A program made the translations under genes and the position numbers. A stretch of 64,000 nt of DNA from Flavobacteriales bacterium UBA7666. GTDB taxonomy: Bacteria > Bacteroidota > Bacteroidia > Flavobacteriales_D > Crocinitomicaceae. This document shows positions 1 through 8,363 of the stretch, piece by piece; the first letter of the stretch is position 1; each line of letters begins with the position of its first letter. The DNA lies in NCBI GenBank assembly GCA_002483265.1, contig DLHO01000026.1, positions 288,510 through 352,509 of the forward strand, given 5' to 3'. A model generated the notes under the pieces. It did not search any database, was not told the origin of the DNA, and was given only the letters and a program-made list of their open reading frames with translations.

Positions 1-221
1 ATCCCCATTCATTTCACGGAATTGACATGAAAGACAATGCCTCTGTTTATATGGATTTGGTCTATTTCAGCTCCGTTTCCATAACAAGTATCGGTTTTGG
101 AGACATTGTTCCAACTGCTCACAGTACGAAGTTAGTGGCTTCCATTCTGGGAATTTTAGGTCATTTCTACACGGTAGTTTTAGTTGGTATTATCATCAGT
201 AAATTTAGCTCACGAAAATAG
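1..221 (+). CDS. Potassium-type ion channel, C-terminal part (cut by window edge)
   Basis: The reading frame is open from the first bases of the window, so the gene starts upstream; the ATG at 27 is probably internal. The visible part has a pore loop with the selectivity filter SITSIGFGDIVP (the TxGFGD signature of K+ channels) followed by one hydrophobic helix and a short basic end (SSRK). This is the second half of a two-helix Ion_trans_2 pore domain in the inner membrane. Potassium selectivity is inferred from the filter. Nothing is visible of any N-terminal domain or regulatory region. Confidence 0.8.
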   Translation, partial: PHSFHGIDMKDNASVYMDLVYFSSVSITSIGFGDIVPTAHSTKLVASILGILGHFYTVVLVGIIISKFSSRK

Positions 222-256
222 CAGGTTTTTACTAAGATAAAGGACAATTTTCTTAG

Positions 257-280
257 CTTTTCAATTATCCATTTTCAATT
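257..280. repeat. 24-bp AT-rich repeat arm, family B
   Basis: This 24-bp stretch upstream of the bestrophin-like gene is identical to 54218-54241, 54 kb away. At the second site it is the right arm of an imperfect inverted repeat; here only this arm is clear. It is intergenic and non-coding. Confidence 0.6.
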
Positions 281-294
281 TTAAATTAATAAAA

Positions 295-1302
295 ATGCAT
301 TCGGGAAAATCATACCACATAGGAGAATTTATTATCTGGACACGAAGAAACATCTTTTTGTTATTGCTTATCGGTGCGATTCCGGTGGTTTTGTTCGATG
401 TGTTTAAAATTTACTGGATTGCGCTTCCCTGGACAGTTGTTGCGCTTCTGGGAACAGCAACCGCATTTATTGTCGGTTTCAAAAATACGCAAGCCTATAA
501 CCGTACATGGGAAGCACGTCAGATTTGGGGAGCTATTGTAAATAGCAGCCGGTCATGGGGAGCAATGAGTAAAAATATGGTTGCGGATGATGCGAAAAGC
601 AAAGAACTGATTTATCGGCATTTTGCATGGCTCACAGCATTGCGTTATCAGATGCGGGATCCCCGAATGTGGGAAACTGCTTCTAAATCATACAATAAAG
701 AATACCGGAAATATTACAAAATACCGGAACAGGAAACTACCTTGGAATCAGAATTGATCAAATACCTCGATAAAGAAGAGATCGAAGCGATTCTGAAAAA
801 TAAGAACCGGGCAACCCAATTGTTGGCAAAGCAGTCAAAATTACTCCGCGAATTAATGGATTCCGGACAATTGGACACATTCCAATACATCGAAATGCAA
901 CGGGTTTTGAATGAGTTTTTTGAACATCAGGGAAAAAGTGAACGCATCAAGAATTTTCCATATCCGCGTCAATTTGCCACGATCAATACTTTTTTTATTC
1001 GCTTGTTTTGTTTCTTGCTGCCATTCGGAATGCTGTTCGAATTTTCGAAGATGAACGATTATGTGGAAGGATTCATGAAAGGGCACATGGTTTGGCTGGT
1101 ACTGCCTTTCAGCGTATTAATTTCCTGGGTTTTCACTTCCTTGGAGCAAGTAGGGGAAAGCGCCGAAAATCCATTTGAAGGAAGCGCGAATGACGTCCCC
1201 ATTTCACAGATCAGTCGTACGATTGAAATTGACCTGCGTGAAATGCTGGGGGAAACGAATTTGCCTGATCCGCTGACTCCGATAAATAATATTGTGTTGT
1301 AA
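295..1302 (+). CDS. Bestrophin-like (UPF0187 / RFP-TM) anion channel
   Basis: 335 residues, close to the usual 290-340 for bacterial bestrophin homologues. Two N-terminal membrane segments (about 19-40 and 44-62) lead into the conserved block with N-x-x-Y-N-R-x-W-E and SRSWG (about residues 64-90), which is diagnostic for this family. A cytosolic helical part follows, then another hydrophobic pair near 225-280 with a PFG motif, and the conserved acidic stretch EQVGESAENPFEG near the end. The family forms pentameric channels; bacterial members conduct ions, but the physiological substrate is unknown. It follows an ion channel gene on the same strand, with 73 bp between. Confidence 0.9.
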   Translation: MHSGKSYHIGEFIIWTRRNIFLLLLIGAIPVVLFDVFKIYWIALPWTVVALLGTATAFIVGFKNTQAYNRTWEARQIWGAIVNSSRSWGAMSKNMVADDAKSKELIYRHFAWLTALRYQMRDPRMWETASKSYNKEYRKYYKIPEQETTLESELIKYLDKEEIEAILKNKNRATQLLAKQSKLLRELMDSGQLDTFQYIEMQRVLNEFFEHQGKSERIKNFPYPRQFATINTFFIRLFCFLLPFGMLFEFSKMNDYVEGFMKGHMVWLVLPFSVLISWVFTSLEQVGESAENPFEGSANDVPISQISRTIEIDLREMLGETNLPDPLTPINNIVL

Positions 1303-1312
1303 GAGAATTGAT

Positions 1313-1807
1313 ATGAAATTGAAAATAACACTTTGTATAATTATTATGTTTGGTTTTCTGCTATCATCATGCAGGGGAAAAGAAGTTTTTCAGTATAATC
1401 AAAAAGAATATTGGAGAGTAAATGGGAATGATGATTCAACTAAAATGAAAGACAATATAGATGTTTATTTTGATGGTGTAGATTCGCTTTTATACTGGAG
1501 ATCATTTTATAAGAATGGGCAAATGAGATCACGAGTGAAATTTGATGATAATAGTCGGATTTTAAAGATATATGAAGTTTATGATACTTCGGGAGTTAAA
1601 GTAAATTTTGGACACCTTAGGAATGGAACAGGCTACATTTATAGATGGGATGATAAAGGACGTCTGGAAGAAAGTGGAAATCTGGTTGACGGGAAAAGAA
1701 ATGGCTGGTGGAGAAATTATCCTTATAAAGGATATGTATTGGACTCTACCTATTACGATATGGGAAAAATGGATGGAATGGGAGATTTTGAATTTTGTTT
1801 TTATTGA
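1313..1807 (+). CDS. Lipoprotein with YwqK/MORN-like repeats
   Basis: The start at 1313 gives a clean lipoprotein signal (MKLKITLCIIIMFGFLLSSC) with the lipidated cysteine near residue 20; an upstream in-frame ATG at 1292 overlaps the previous gene and adds a cysteine-rich tail that looks wrong. The mature part contains repeats of the type FYKNGQ and DKGRLEESGNLVDGKRNGWW, resembling the MORN-like repeats of YwqK-family proteins. These are often called antitoxins in databases, but that role is unproven. Probably a surface or periplasmic lipoprotein of unknown function. About 164 residues. Confidence 0.6.
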   Translation: MKLKITLCIIIMFGFLLSSCRGKEVFQYNQKEYWRVNGNDDSTKMKDNIDVYFDGVDSLLYWRSFYKNGQMRSRVKFDDNSRILKIYEVYDTSGVKVNFGHLRNGTGYIYRWDDKGRLEESGNLVDGKRNGWWRNYPYKGYVLDSTYYDMGKMDGMGDFEFCFY

Positions 1808-1920
1808 GTTTAGCATTTTATAACATTTCAGAAATTGATGATTTCTTATTTTCGACCAATTATTTTTTGAATGAGGTCACTTTTTAAGTGGTCGCTACAC
1901 TAACACTCATAAAACCCTTC

Positions 1921-3345
1921 ATGAAAAAACTTCTCATCCTCGCTTCACTGTGCTTGTTCTTCCAAACTTCTTTCACTCAAACTATTGGTTTTCAATTCAA
2001 GATCAGTAAACCGTATTGCGTGTTCAACTTTTTGGAAGCGGCAATGTATAAGCACAATACTTCGTCGACTTTACAGCAATTCATCGATGAGAAAACGAAG
2101 GGAGATAAAGACTTCTCAAAACTGATAAATGATTTCGCAACCATTCGACTGGATTATCAATTCAAGCGGGATCAGATTCCTGCAAATCGTCGTCATACAC
2201 GAACAACCTATGATCTCATTGATATTGCATTAGTCAATTCTGCGACTATTCCGGAATTTAGAGACCGTATTATTGGGATTTTGCCCAACAGCGATTTACA
2301 AAAATTGATTGCAATAATGCAGGCAGCGGAAGTTCATTACGATCGGATTATTTGGAAAGACAGCGAAGCAAAGTTGAAGGAACAATTGGCAGCTTTGGAA
2401 AAGTACGCTCCACAATGCTCAGAATCGTTCACGAAAATCAATCGCTTTTACAATTCCTTCTGGCTTCCGGAAGTTCCATTTGTAGTAGCACTTTATCCGA
2501 TTCCAGGGAAAAGCGGGAACAGTACGGCTACTCCGCATGCCAATAGTTTGTGTGTGGGAGTATTAACTGACGAGACAGATCATGTGGGGAGAATTGGAGT
2601 CGTTTTACACGAAATGTGTCATGTCTTGTATGATGAGCAACCAGCCGATTTTGAACACACGCTGGAAAGTTATTTCGCTGAGAACAAATCACCCTACAGT
2701 CAGTTTGCATCCAATTTTTTCGATGAAGGACTGGCAACAGCTTTGGGAAATGGTTGGGCATATAAGTATTTAAGCGGGGAATTGGATCCGAGTCCGTGGT
2801 ATGACAATGAATACATCAATGGATTTGGAAAAGCGCTTTATCCGATGGTTGAAGAATACATTTCAAGCAATAAGCAGATAGATCAGGAGTTTGTGAATAA
2901 GGCAATCGATTTGTTTGGAAAAACATTCCCGAATTCAATTACTAATTACGGAATTCTGCTCAACCGTTTAGCTATTTACTGCGATGCGGAAACAAGCGCT
3001 GAATTAGATGAAGCGATGAATGGGGTGGGGAAGTATTTCCAAATGACGAACAGAAACCTTTCATCTCCGATACTCGATCCGATTTCTGTAGATTACTTGA
3101 AAAATGATGATAAAACACAATTTGTCATTGTGGATCGTGATCAAGCAGCGACCTGCAAAGAGTTGAAAAAAATCTTCCCGGAACTTTCGAAAGTGAAAAT
3201 GGTTCCCAACAAGATTTATTGTTTCTTCGATTCCAAAAAACGACCGGTTATTATTTTAGTCGCAACCGACAAAGCGAACTTGGAAATCCTATTGAAAGAG
3301 ATGAGCACCAAAAAGTATTTTGATCAAACGAAGATCATGCAGTAA
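1921..3345 (+). CDS. Secreted putative zinc metallopeptidase (HExxH, gluzincin-like)
   Basis: Start at 1921 is chosen because it gives a typical Sec signal peptide (MKKLLILASLCLFFQTSFTQ); a longer frame opens at 1888. About 474 residues. Residues 230-234 are HEMCH, which fits HExxH, with hydrophobic residues before it, and 35 residues later comes FFDEGLAT, whose Glu269 is well placed as the third zinc ligand of a gluzincin. I do not recognise the full-length family. Protease activity and zinc binding are inferred from these motifs only. No sorting domain for T9SS is seen, so the protein is probably periplasmic. Confidence 0.6.
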   Translation: MKKLLILASLCLFFQTSFTQTIGFQFKISKPYCVFNFLEAAMYKHNTSSTLQQFIDEKTKGDKDFSKLINDFATIRLDYQFKRDQIPANRRHTRTTYDLIDIALVNSATIPEFRDRIIGILPNSDLQKLIAIMQAAEVHYDRIIWKDSEAKLKEQLAALEKYAPQCSESFTKINRFYNSFWLPEVPFVVALYPIPGKSGNSTATPHANSLCVGVLTDETDHVGRIGVVLHEMCHVLYDEQPADFEHTLESYFAENKSPYSQFASNFFDEGLATALGNGWAYKYLSGELDPSPWYDNEYINGFGKALYPMVEEYISSNKQIDQEFVNKAIDLFGKTFPNSITNYGILLNRLAIYCDAETSAELDEAMNGVGKYFQMTNRNLSSPILDPISVDYLKNDDKTQFVIVDRDQAATCKELKKIFPELSKVKMVPNKIYCFFDSKKRPVIILVATDKANLEILLKEMSTKKYFDQTKIMQ

Positions 3346-3354
3346 GTGAGAAAG

Positions 3355-3423
3355 AATTATCAATTAGTAATTATGAAGATGGAATTTCCCTCTTGATAAT
3401 TAAACCATTTATAATTGATAATT
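3355..3423. repeat. AT-rich inverted repeat, family A copy 1
   Basis: Perfect 12-bp arms AATTATCAATTA (3355-3366) and TAATTGATAATT (3412-3423) lie in the convergent gap between the secreted HExxH protein and the following minus-strand membrane protein. The same arms recur at 15776-15844 and 28538-28587, and a variant at 26669-26720. Confidence 0.7.
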
Positions 3424-3425
3424 CA

Positions 3426-3980
3426 TCAAAACTCCTCCTTATCCAATTGCTTGCTCTCAGCGTCACCACTTTTCTTATTAATGTATCGCTGCACAATATC
3501 GCTGTTGGTCATGACCAAAAAACCTACAATGGACTGAATGACACCGATAATTAAACTCGTGGCTCTCGGACTCGAATTGAACGGACGGTCTTCTGTAATG
3601 AAGGAATATAGATTCTCAACTAGGTTTGGAATAGCTGTTACAAGCACAATTCCTCCAATCAAAATAATAACAATTCTCAATACTTTGTGATACGGCAAGG
3701 TAATATCAATTCGTGTTTCTTCCAATCCCTTTTCGAGTTTCAAAAGATTAATAATATTCTGAGTTTTTAAAACCAAGAACCGAAGAACAAGCAAATAAAA
3801 AAGAACTGGAATAATAAAATACAAAGCCTCTATTCCAATAAATACGGCTGAATCTGCATACGGACTTTCATAAGCGACCAAAGCACTTATAATTAAGCTC
3901 GGAACAGACATAATTCCATGGATAACGGTCCAGATACCAATTGTTTTGATAATCAAATGCCAGAAAGTGCGTATTGTCAT
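3426..3980 (-). CDS. Four-helix membrane protein, unknown function
   Basis: 184 residues with about four hydrophobic segments (near 9-35, 45-70, 100-122 and 140-158), the second pair separated by a charged loop, and a strongly charged C-terminal tail (KKSGDAESKQLDKEEF). No enzymatic motif is visible. It is an isolated minus-strand gene convergent with the upstream secreted protein and divergent from carB. The small size and topology recall DUF2975-type membrane proteins, but I cannot claim membership. Coding is supported by the long hydrophobic pattern and clean boundaries. Confidence 0.6.
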   Translation of the reverse strand: MTIRTFWHLIIKTIGIWTVIHGIMSVPSLIISALVAYESPYADSAVFIGIEALYFIIPVLFYLLVLRFLVLKTQNIINLLKLEKGLEETRIDITLPYHKVLRIVIILIGGIVLVTAIPNLVENLYSFITEDRPFNSSPRATSLIIGVIQSIVGFLVMTNSDIVQRYINKKSGDAESKQLDKEEF

Positions 3981-4319
3981 GATTTAGAGTTTTATAGTAT
4001 TATCATTGTTCAATTGATTGCCCGAAATTCACTAAAATTCAGCAATTATCCAAAAACCATTTTTGTAGAAAGCAGTAAAGATCACAAAAGAAGCATCCCC
4101 AATTCTTCAGCTCAATGCTGACCCAATTCTGCATTCGCATTCCGATAGCTATCGGGACGCAATTCGTAATTCCATGTTAATAACTCCGTAAAAAACAAAA
4201 TCGGTTTTGTAAGATTCTGGATTAAATTCTCTAAATTTGCGCTCAATTTGTAGTATAGGTAGAGCCATTTACCATGTTGCAAAGATTAATTACAAATTGA
4301 ACTCTTAAAAAGCGCATAA
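3981..4319. other. Intergenic region upstream of carB
   Basis: 339 bp between divergent genes. It holds the carB promoter (4206-4239) and a 14-bp perfect palindrome CCGATAGCTATCGG at 4142-4155 that resembles short dispersed palindromes. I see no credible gene in it; the one short frame is a shadow. Confidence 0.6.
4206..4239 (+). promoter_or_regulatory. Bacteroidota-type promoter for carB
   Basis: TTTG at 4206-4209 and TAAATTTG at 4232-4239 (fits TAnnTTTG) are 22 bp apart. This matches the -33/-7 consensus of the Bacteroidota primary sigma factor. The start codon is 80 bp downstream. Confidence 0.6.
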
Positions 4320-7136
4320 ATGCCAAAAAACAATTCCATTAAGTCCGTACTAATCATCGGTTCAGGTCCCATCGTAATTGGTCAAGCATGTGAATTCGAT
4401 TACGCAGGTTCCCAAGCCGCTCGTTCGCTTCGCGAAGAAGGTATTGAAGTAACCTTGATTAACTCGAATCCGGCTACAATTATGACGGATAAAGTAGTTG
4501 CAGATAACGTTTACCTTCAACCACTCGAACCGGAAAGCATCATCGAAATTTTGAAGAACCACAAAATTGATGCTGTATTGCCAACAATGGGAGGACAAAC
4601 TGCACTAAATCTCGCAATCAAATGTGATGAAATGGGTGTTTGGGAAGAATATGGTGTGGAAATTATTGGGGTAGACATCGCTGCAATTGAAATCACTGAA
4701 AACAGAGAAGCATTTCGTGGCTTGATGGAAAAAATTGGTGTTCCAATGGCTCCGCAAGCAACCGCAAAATCATTCTTGGAAGGAAAAGAAATCGCACAGG
4801 AATTCGGATTTCCGCTTTGTATCCGACCTTCCTATACATTAGGCGGTTCCGGAGCATCCATCGTTTATGATCCAAAAGAATTCGACGGATTACTGGAACG
4901 CGGACTGCAATTGTCTCCGATCCACGAAGTAATGATTGACAAAGCATTATTGGGCTGGAAAGAATACGAATTAGAGTTGTTGCGTGATTCAAACGACAAC
5001 GTAGTGATCATCTGTTCGATCGAGAACTTCGACCCGATGGGAATTCATACCGGAGATTCAATCACAGTTGCTCCGGCAATGACGCTTTCTGATACGACGT
5101 TCCAACGCATGCGCGATATGGCAATCTTAATGATGCGCTCGATCGGGAATTTTGCCGGAGGATGTAACGTACAGTTCGCAGTTTCACCGGACGAAAATGA
5201 AGATATCATCGCAATTGAGATCAATCCACGTGTATCCCGTTCATCGGCTTTAGCATCAAAAGCAACCGGATATCCCATCGCGAAGATCGCTTCGAAATTG
5301 GCAATCGGTTACTACTTAAATGAATTAAGCAATCAAATTACAAAAACCACCTCTGCTTTATTTGAGCCGACATTGGATTATGTAATTGTGAAAATACCTC
5401 GTTGGAACTTCAATAAGTTCCCGGGAACAGATCGCCGATTAGGACTTCAGATGAAATCCGTAGGAGAGGTAATGGGAATTGGACGTTCGTTCCAGGAAGC
5501 ATTGCAAAAAGCATGTCAGTCACTGGAAATTGACAGAAACGGTTTGGGTGCTGACGGGAAAGAATTGACAAATCAGGATGCGATCTTACATTCTTTGGAG
5601 AATCCGAGCTGGAACCGTTTGTTCCATGTCTACGATGCCATCAAATTGGGAATTCCGTTCAAAACGATTTTTGAAAAAACGAAAATAGATACTTGGTTCT
5701 TGAAACAAATTGAGGATCTGATTAAATTGGAGCGTCGCATCGAAAAATTCCATTTAGGAAATATGCCGAAGGAATTGATGTTCGAAGCGAAGCAAAAAGG
5801 ATACGCCGATCGTCAGATTGCACACTTGTTGCGTTGTTTGGAATCGGAAGTGCACAATAAGCGCTCTGAAATGGGAATCAAACGCGTATTCAAGTTGGTT
5901 GATACTTGTGCGGCAGAATTTGATGCGAAAACACCGTATTACTATTCGACATTCGAATTTGAGAATGAAAGCATCGTAAGCGATAAGAAAAAAGTGGTTG
6001 TTTTGGGCTCAGGACCGAATCGTATCGGTCAGGGAATCGAATTCGATTACTCTTGTGTACACGGAGTTTTGGCAGCGAAAGAATGCGGTTATGAAACCAT
6101 TATGATCAACTGTAATCCGGAAACAGTTTCTACGGATTTCGATACTGCAGATAAATTGTATTTCGAACCTGTTTTCTGGGAACATATTTACGATATCATC
6201 CAACATGAAAAACCGGAAGGTGTGATCGTTCAATTGGGTGGACAAACAGCATTGAAGCTGGCAGGGAAATTGGAGCGTTTTGGAATCAAGATTCTGGGAA
6301 CAAGCTTTGATGCTTTGGATTTAGCGGAAGACCGCGGTCGTTTCTCTAAATTATTAGAGAAAAACAATATCCCTTTCCCGAAATACGGAATTGTAGAAAG
6401 TGCAGAACAAGCAATTGAACTTTCGAAAGATCTTGGATTTCCATTGTTAGTTCGCCCTTCGTATGTATTGGGTGGACAAAAAATGAAAATTGTCATCAAC
6501 AAAGAAGAATTGGAACACCACGTAGTTGATATCATCAATGAAATGGGAAGCAACCAGATCTTGTTAGATCACTTCTTGGGTGGAGCAATTGAAGCAGAAG
6601 CAGACGCGATTTGTGACGGAGAAGATGTGTACATCATTGGCGTCATGCAGCACATTGAACCGGCAGGAATTCACTCAGGTGATTCGTATGCAGTTCTTCC
6701 TCCATACAACCTGGGAGATTTTGTGATGCAGCAGATTGAAGACATTACCAGAAAGATTGCCGTTGAGTTGAGAACAGTTGGATTGATTAATATCCAGTTT
6801 GCTATCAAGGACGATAAGGTATACGTAATCGAAGCCAATCCACGCGCATCACGTACAGTTCCATTCATTGCGAAAGCGTATGACGAACCGTATGTAAACT
6901 ATGCAACGAAAGTGATGTTGGGTGAGAAGAAAGTGAAAGACTTCAATTTCACTCCGAAAAGAGAAGGATATGCAATCAAAATTCCGGTATTCTCATATGA
7001 GAAATTCCCGGATGTAAAAAAAGAATTGGGTCCTGAAATGAAATCGACAGGTGAAGCAATTCGTTTCATCAAGAACTTAAAAGATCCTTTCTTTACGAAG
7101 ATTTATTCGGAAAGAAATATGCATTTGTCTAAGTAA
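4320..7136 (+). CDS. carB: Carbamoyl-phosphate synthase large subunit, short form
   Basis: CarB makes carbamoyl phosphate from bicarbonate, ammonia (from the CarA glutaminase) and two ATP, feeding pyrimidine and arginine synthesis in the cytosol. The two homologous halves are clear: the first begins with GSGPIVIGQACEFDYAGSQA near residue 13, the second with GSGPNRIGQGIEFDYSCVHG near residue 562. Each has an ATP-grasp domain with the RPSY(T/V)LGG motif and an E(I/A)NPR motif (INPRVSRSSAL; ANPRASRTVPF). The protein is 938 residues against about 1070 in E. coli and stops at about the point where the C-terminal MGS-like allosteric domain would start. carA is not in the window. Confidence 0.96.
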   Translation: MPKNNSIKSVLIIGSGPIVIGQACEFDYAGSQAARSLREEGIEVTLINSNPATIMTDKVVADNVYLQPLEPESIIEILKNHKIDAVLPTMGGQTALNLAIKCDEMGVWEEYGVEIIGVDIAAIEITENREAFRGLMEKIGVPMAPQATAKSFLEGKEIAQEFGFPLCIRPSYTLGGSGASIVYDPKEFDGLLERGLQLSPIHEVMIDKALLGWKEYELELLRDSNDNVVIICSIENFDPMGIHTGDSITVAPAMTLSDTTFQRMRDMAILMMRSIGNFAGGCNVQFAVSPDENEDIIAIEINPRVSRSSALASKATGYPIAKIASKLAIGYYLNELSNQITKTTSALFEPTLDYVIVKIPRWNFNKFPGTDRRLGLQMKSVGEVMGIGRSFQEALQKACQSLEIDRNGLGADGKELTNQDAILHSLENPSWNRLFHVYDAIKLGIPFKTIFEKTKIDTWFLKQIEDLIKLERRIEKFHLGNMPKELMFEAKQKGYADRQIAHLLRCLESEVHNKRSEMGIKRVFKLVDTCAAEFDAKTPYYYSTFEFENESIVSDKKKVVVLGSGPNRIGQGIEFDYSCVHGVLAAKECGYETIMINCNPETVSTDFDTADKLYFEPVFWEHIYDIIQHEKPEGVIVQLGGQTALKLAGKLERFGIKILGTSFDALDLAEDRGRFSKLLEKNNIPFPKYGIVESAEQAIELSKDLGFPLLVRPSYVLGGQKMKIVINKEELEHHVVDIINEMGSNQILLDHFLGGAIEAEADAICDGEDVYIIGVMQHIEPAGIHSGDSYAVLPPYNLGDFVMQQIEDITRKIAVELRTVGLINIQFAIKDDKVYVIEANPRASRTVPFIAKAYDEPYVNYATKVMLGEKKVKDFNFTPKREGYAIKIPVFSYEKFPDVKKELGPEMKSTGEAIRFIKNLKDPFFTKIYSERNMHLSK

Positions 7137-7184
7137 GAGTCAGCCGCGGCGGACGATTCGATACAGATCCCGAAGCTTCGGGAT
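7137..7184. repeat. Two short palindromes after carB
   Basis: Directly after the carB stop is a GC-rich imperfect palindrome (GAGTCAGCCGCGGCGGACGA, 7137-7156), followed by an 18-bp perfect palindrome ATCCCGAAGCTTCGGGAT (7167-7184). A variant of the first lies at 36251-36270, also right after a stop codon. There is no long T tract, so a terminator role is uncertain. Confidence 0.5.
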
Positions 7185-7222
7185 TAGCGCAGTCATTAAG
7201 TATGAATAGTAATAGGTTTTAA

Positions 7223-7495
7223 ATGAGCAGATTATTACATCCTGAAATAGTCGAAGCAAGCATATCCGGTTTGTTTAAAACGATATTGATGATATTTGGA
7301 GCATTGGTTTTGCTCCGGTTCCTTGGTCGTGTAATGATTGCTAAGCGAAACTTAGACGAAGAACGGGCAGACTTAGCTCGTGAAAAGGAATTCGTAAAAG
7401 AACGAAACGAGAAAATGAAAAATTTCGGAAAAGTTTCCGTTTCGAAATCCAGCCCCAAAGGCGATGTACAAGACGTAGATTACGAAGAAGTATAA
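7223..7495 (+). CDS. Small membrane protein, DUF4834-like
   Basis: 90 residues: one membrane segment (about 17-36, LFKTILMIFGALVLLRFLG), a charged helical region rich in Glu, Arg and Lys (40-68) and an acidic end VDYEEV. This architecture and the final VDYEE fit the DUF4834 family of small Bacteroidota membrane proteins of unknown function. The last 19 codons are duplicated with mostly synonymous changes at 13289-13351. It follows carB by 86 bp and is closed by a terminator at 7519-7564. Confidence 0.7.
   Translation: MSRLLHPEIVEASISGLFKTILMIFGALVLLRFLGRVMIAKRNLDEERADLAREKEFVKERNEKMKNFGKVSVSKSSPKGDVQDVDYEEV
7436..7489 (+). repeat. 54-bp direct repeat, copy 1
   Basis: The end of the DUF4834-like gene. 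It matches 13289-13342 with two mismatches (C instead of T and A instead of G), both synonymous in the shared reading frame. The two copies bracket about 5.8 kb holding the LytTR system and the PL8 lyase. Confidence 0.9.
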
Positions 7496-7518
7496 GAAAG
7501 TTCAAAAGGTTTAAAGAG

Positions 7519-7564
7519 TTCAAAAAGTTCAATGTTAATATCACTTGAACTTTTTGAAGTTTTT
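7519..7564. terminator. Intrinsic terminator between convergent genes
   Basis: Perfect 14-bp arms TTCAAAAAGTTCAA (7519-7532) and TTGAACTTTTTGAA (7545-7558) with a 12-base loop, followed by GTTTTT. It lies between the DUF4834-like gene and the convergent LytTR regulator and may serve both directions. Confidence 0.7.
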
Positions 7565-7601
7565 GGTTGTTCCTTGCGGAAGATTATTCTGAATAATCCT
7601 T

Positions 7602-8363
7602 TTAAAGACTAATCTTTTGGTTCAGTTGCTGTATGAATTCTGTTTTTCTGCGTTGAGCAATTACGATTTCATCACCATTGGTGAGTTTTATGACTCCATT
7701 TTTTTTGCGCTGGAAACTGTCTATGTGATTCATGTTTATCAAATGTGAGTGATGAACACGAGCAAATCCTTTGTCCTCCAACATTAATTCAAATTCTTTG
7801 AGGTTTTTGGAAGAAACAATTCTTCGCCCGCCTTGAATAAAACAAATGGTGCATCTTCCGTCTGCTTCACATCGGATGAGTTCATTGATACGAATGATGT
7901 CTAATGATGACTTGGATAAAATGGCGATTTCATTCGGGTCGGTATTTTTAACGATAGTCATATTCCGTTTTAACTGTTCTGAGGAGGGGAGCTGCTGGCG
8001 TTGTAAGACTCGAGTTACAGCCTCAGAAAGTTCTTGGATATTTACAGGTTTTATCAGATAATCAATGGCACCATAACGCAATGCTTTGATAGCGTATTGG
8101 TCGTAAGCAGTCACAAAAACAATATCAAAGTTATAATCTTGATCTCCATCCAGTAATGAGAAACCATCTTCTTTCGGCATCTGGATATCCAGAAAAACCA
8201 GTTGAACTGAATTTTGGCTAAGTAAGATACGGGCTTCCTGTATTGATTCGGCTATGATAATATAATCAATACCTGGACAGTATTTTCTAATCAATAGCTG
8301 TAAAGTCTCTCTGTTTGAGAGAACATCATCTATAATAAGTGCTGTAAAGGGAGATTTACTCAT
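7602..8363 (-). CDS. LytTR-family response regulator
   Basis: 253 residues. The N-terminal receiver domain (1-120) has the acidic pair in ALIIDD (residues 12-13), the phospho-acceptor Asp59 in LVFLDIQMP and the conserved lysine in YLIKPVN. The C-terminal LytTR DNA-binding domain (about 150-250) shows the typical EADGRCT and RVHHSHLINMNHI patterns. It would act as a transcription factor phosphorylated by the kinase encoded just upstream in the same operon; the reading frames overlap by 4 bp. Its targets are unknown. The neighbouring PL8 lyase gene is a candidate by position only. Confidence 0.93.
   Translation of the reverse strand: MSKSPFTALIIDDVLSNRETLQLLIRKYCPGIDYIIIAESIQEARILLSQNSVQLVFLDIQMPKEDGFSLLDGDQDYNFDIVFVTAYDQYAIKALRYGAIDYLIKPVNIQELSEAVTRVLQRQQLPSSEQLKRNMTIVKNTDPNEIAILSKSSLDIIRINELIRCEADGRCTICFIQGGRRIVSSKNLKEFELMLEDKGFARVHHSHLINMNHIDSFQRKKNGVIKLTNGDEIVIAQRRKTEFIQQLNQKISL

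Noticed and set aside
1870..1900. Terminator after the YwqK-like lipoprotein
   Set aside because: CACTT/AAGTG arms are only five bases long and there is no T tract.
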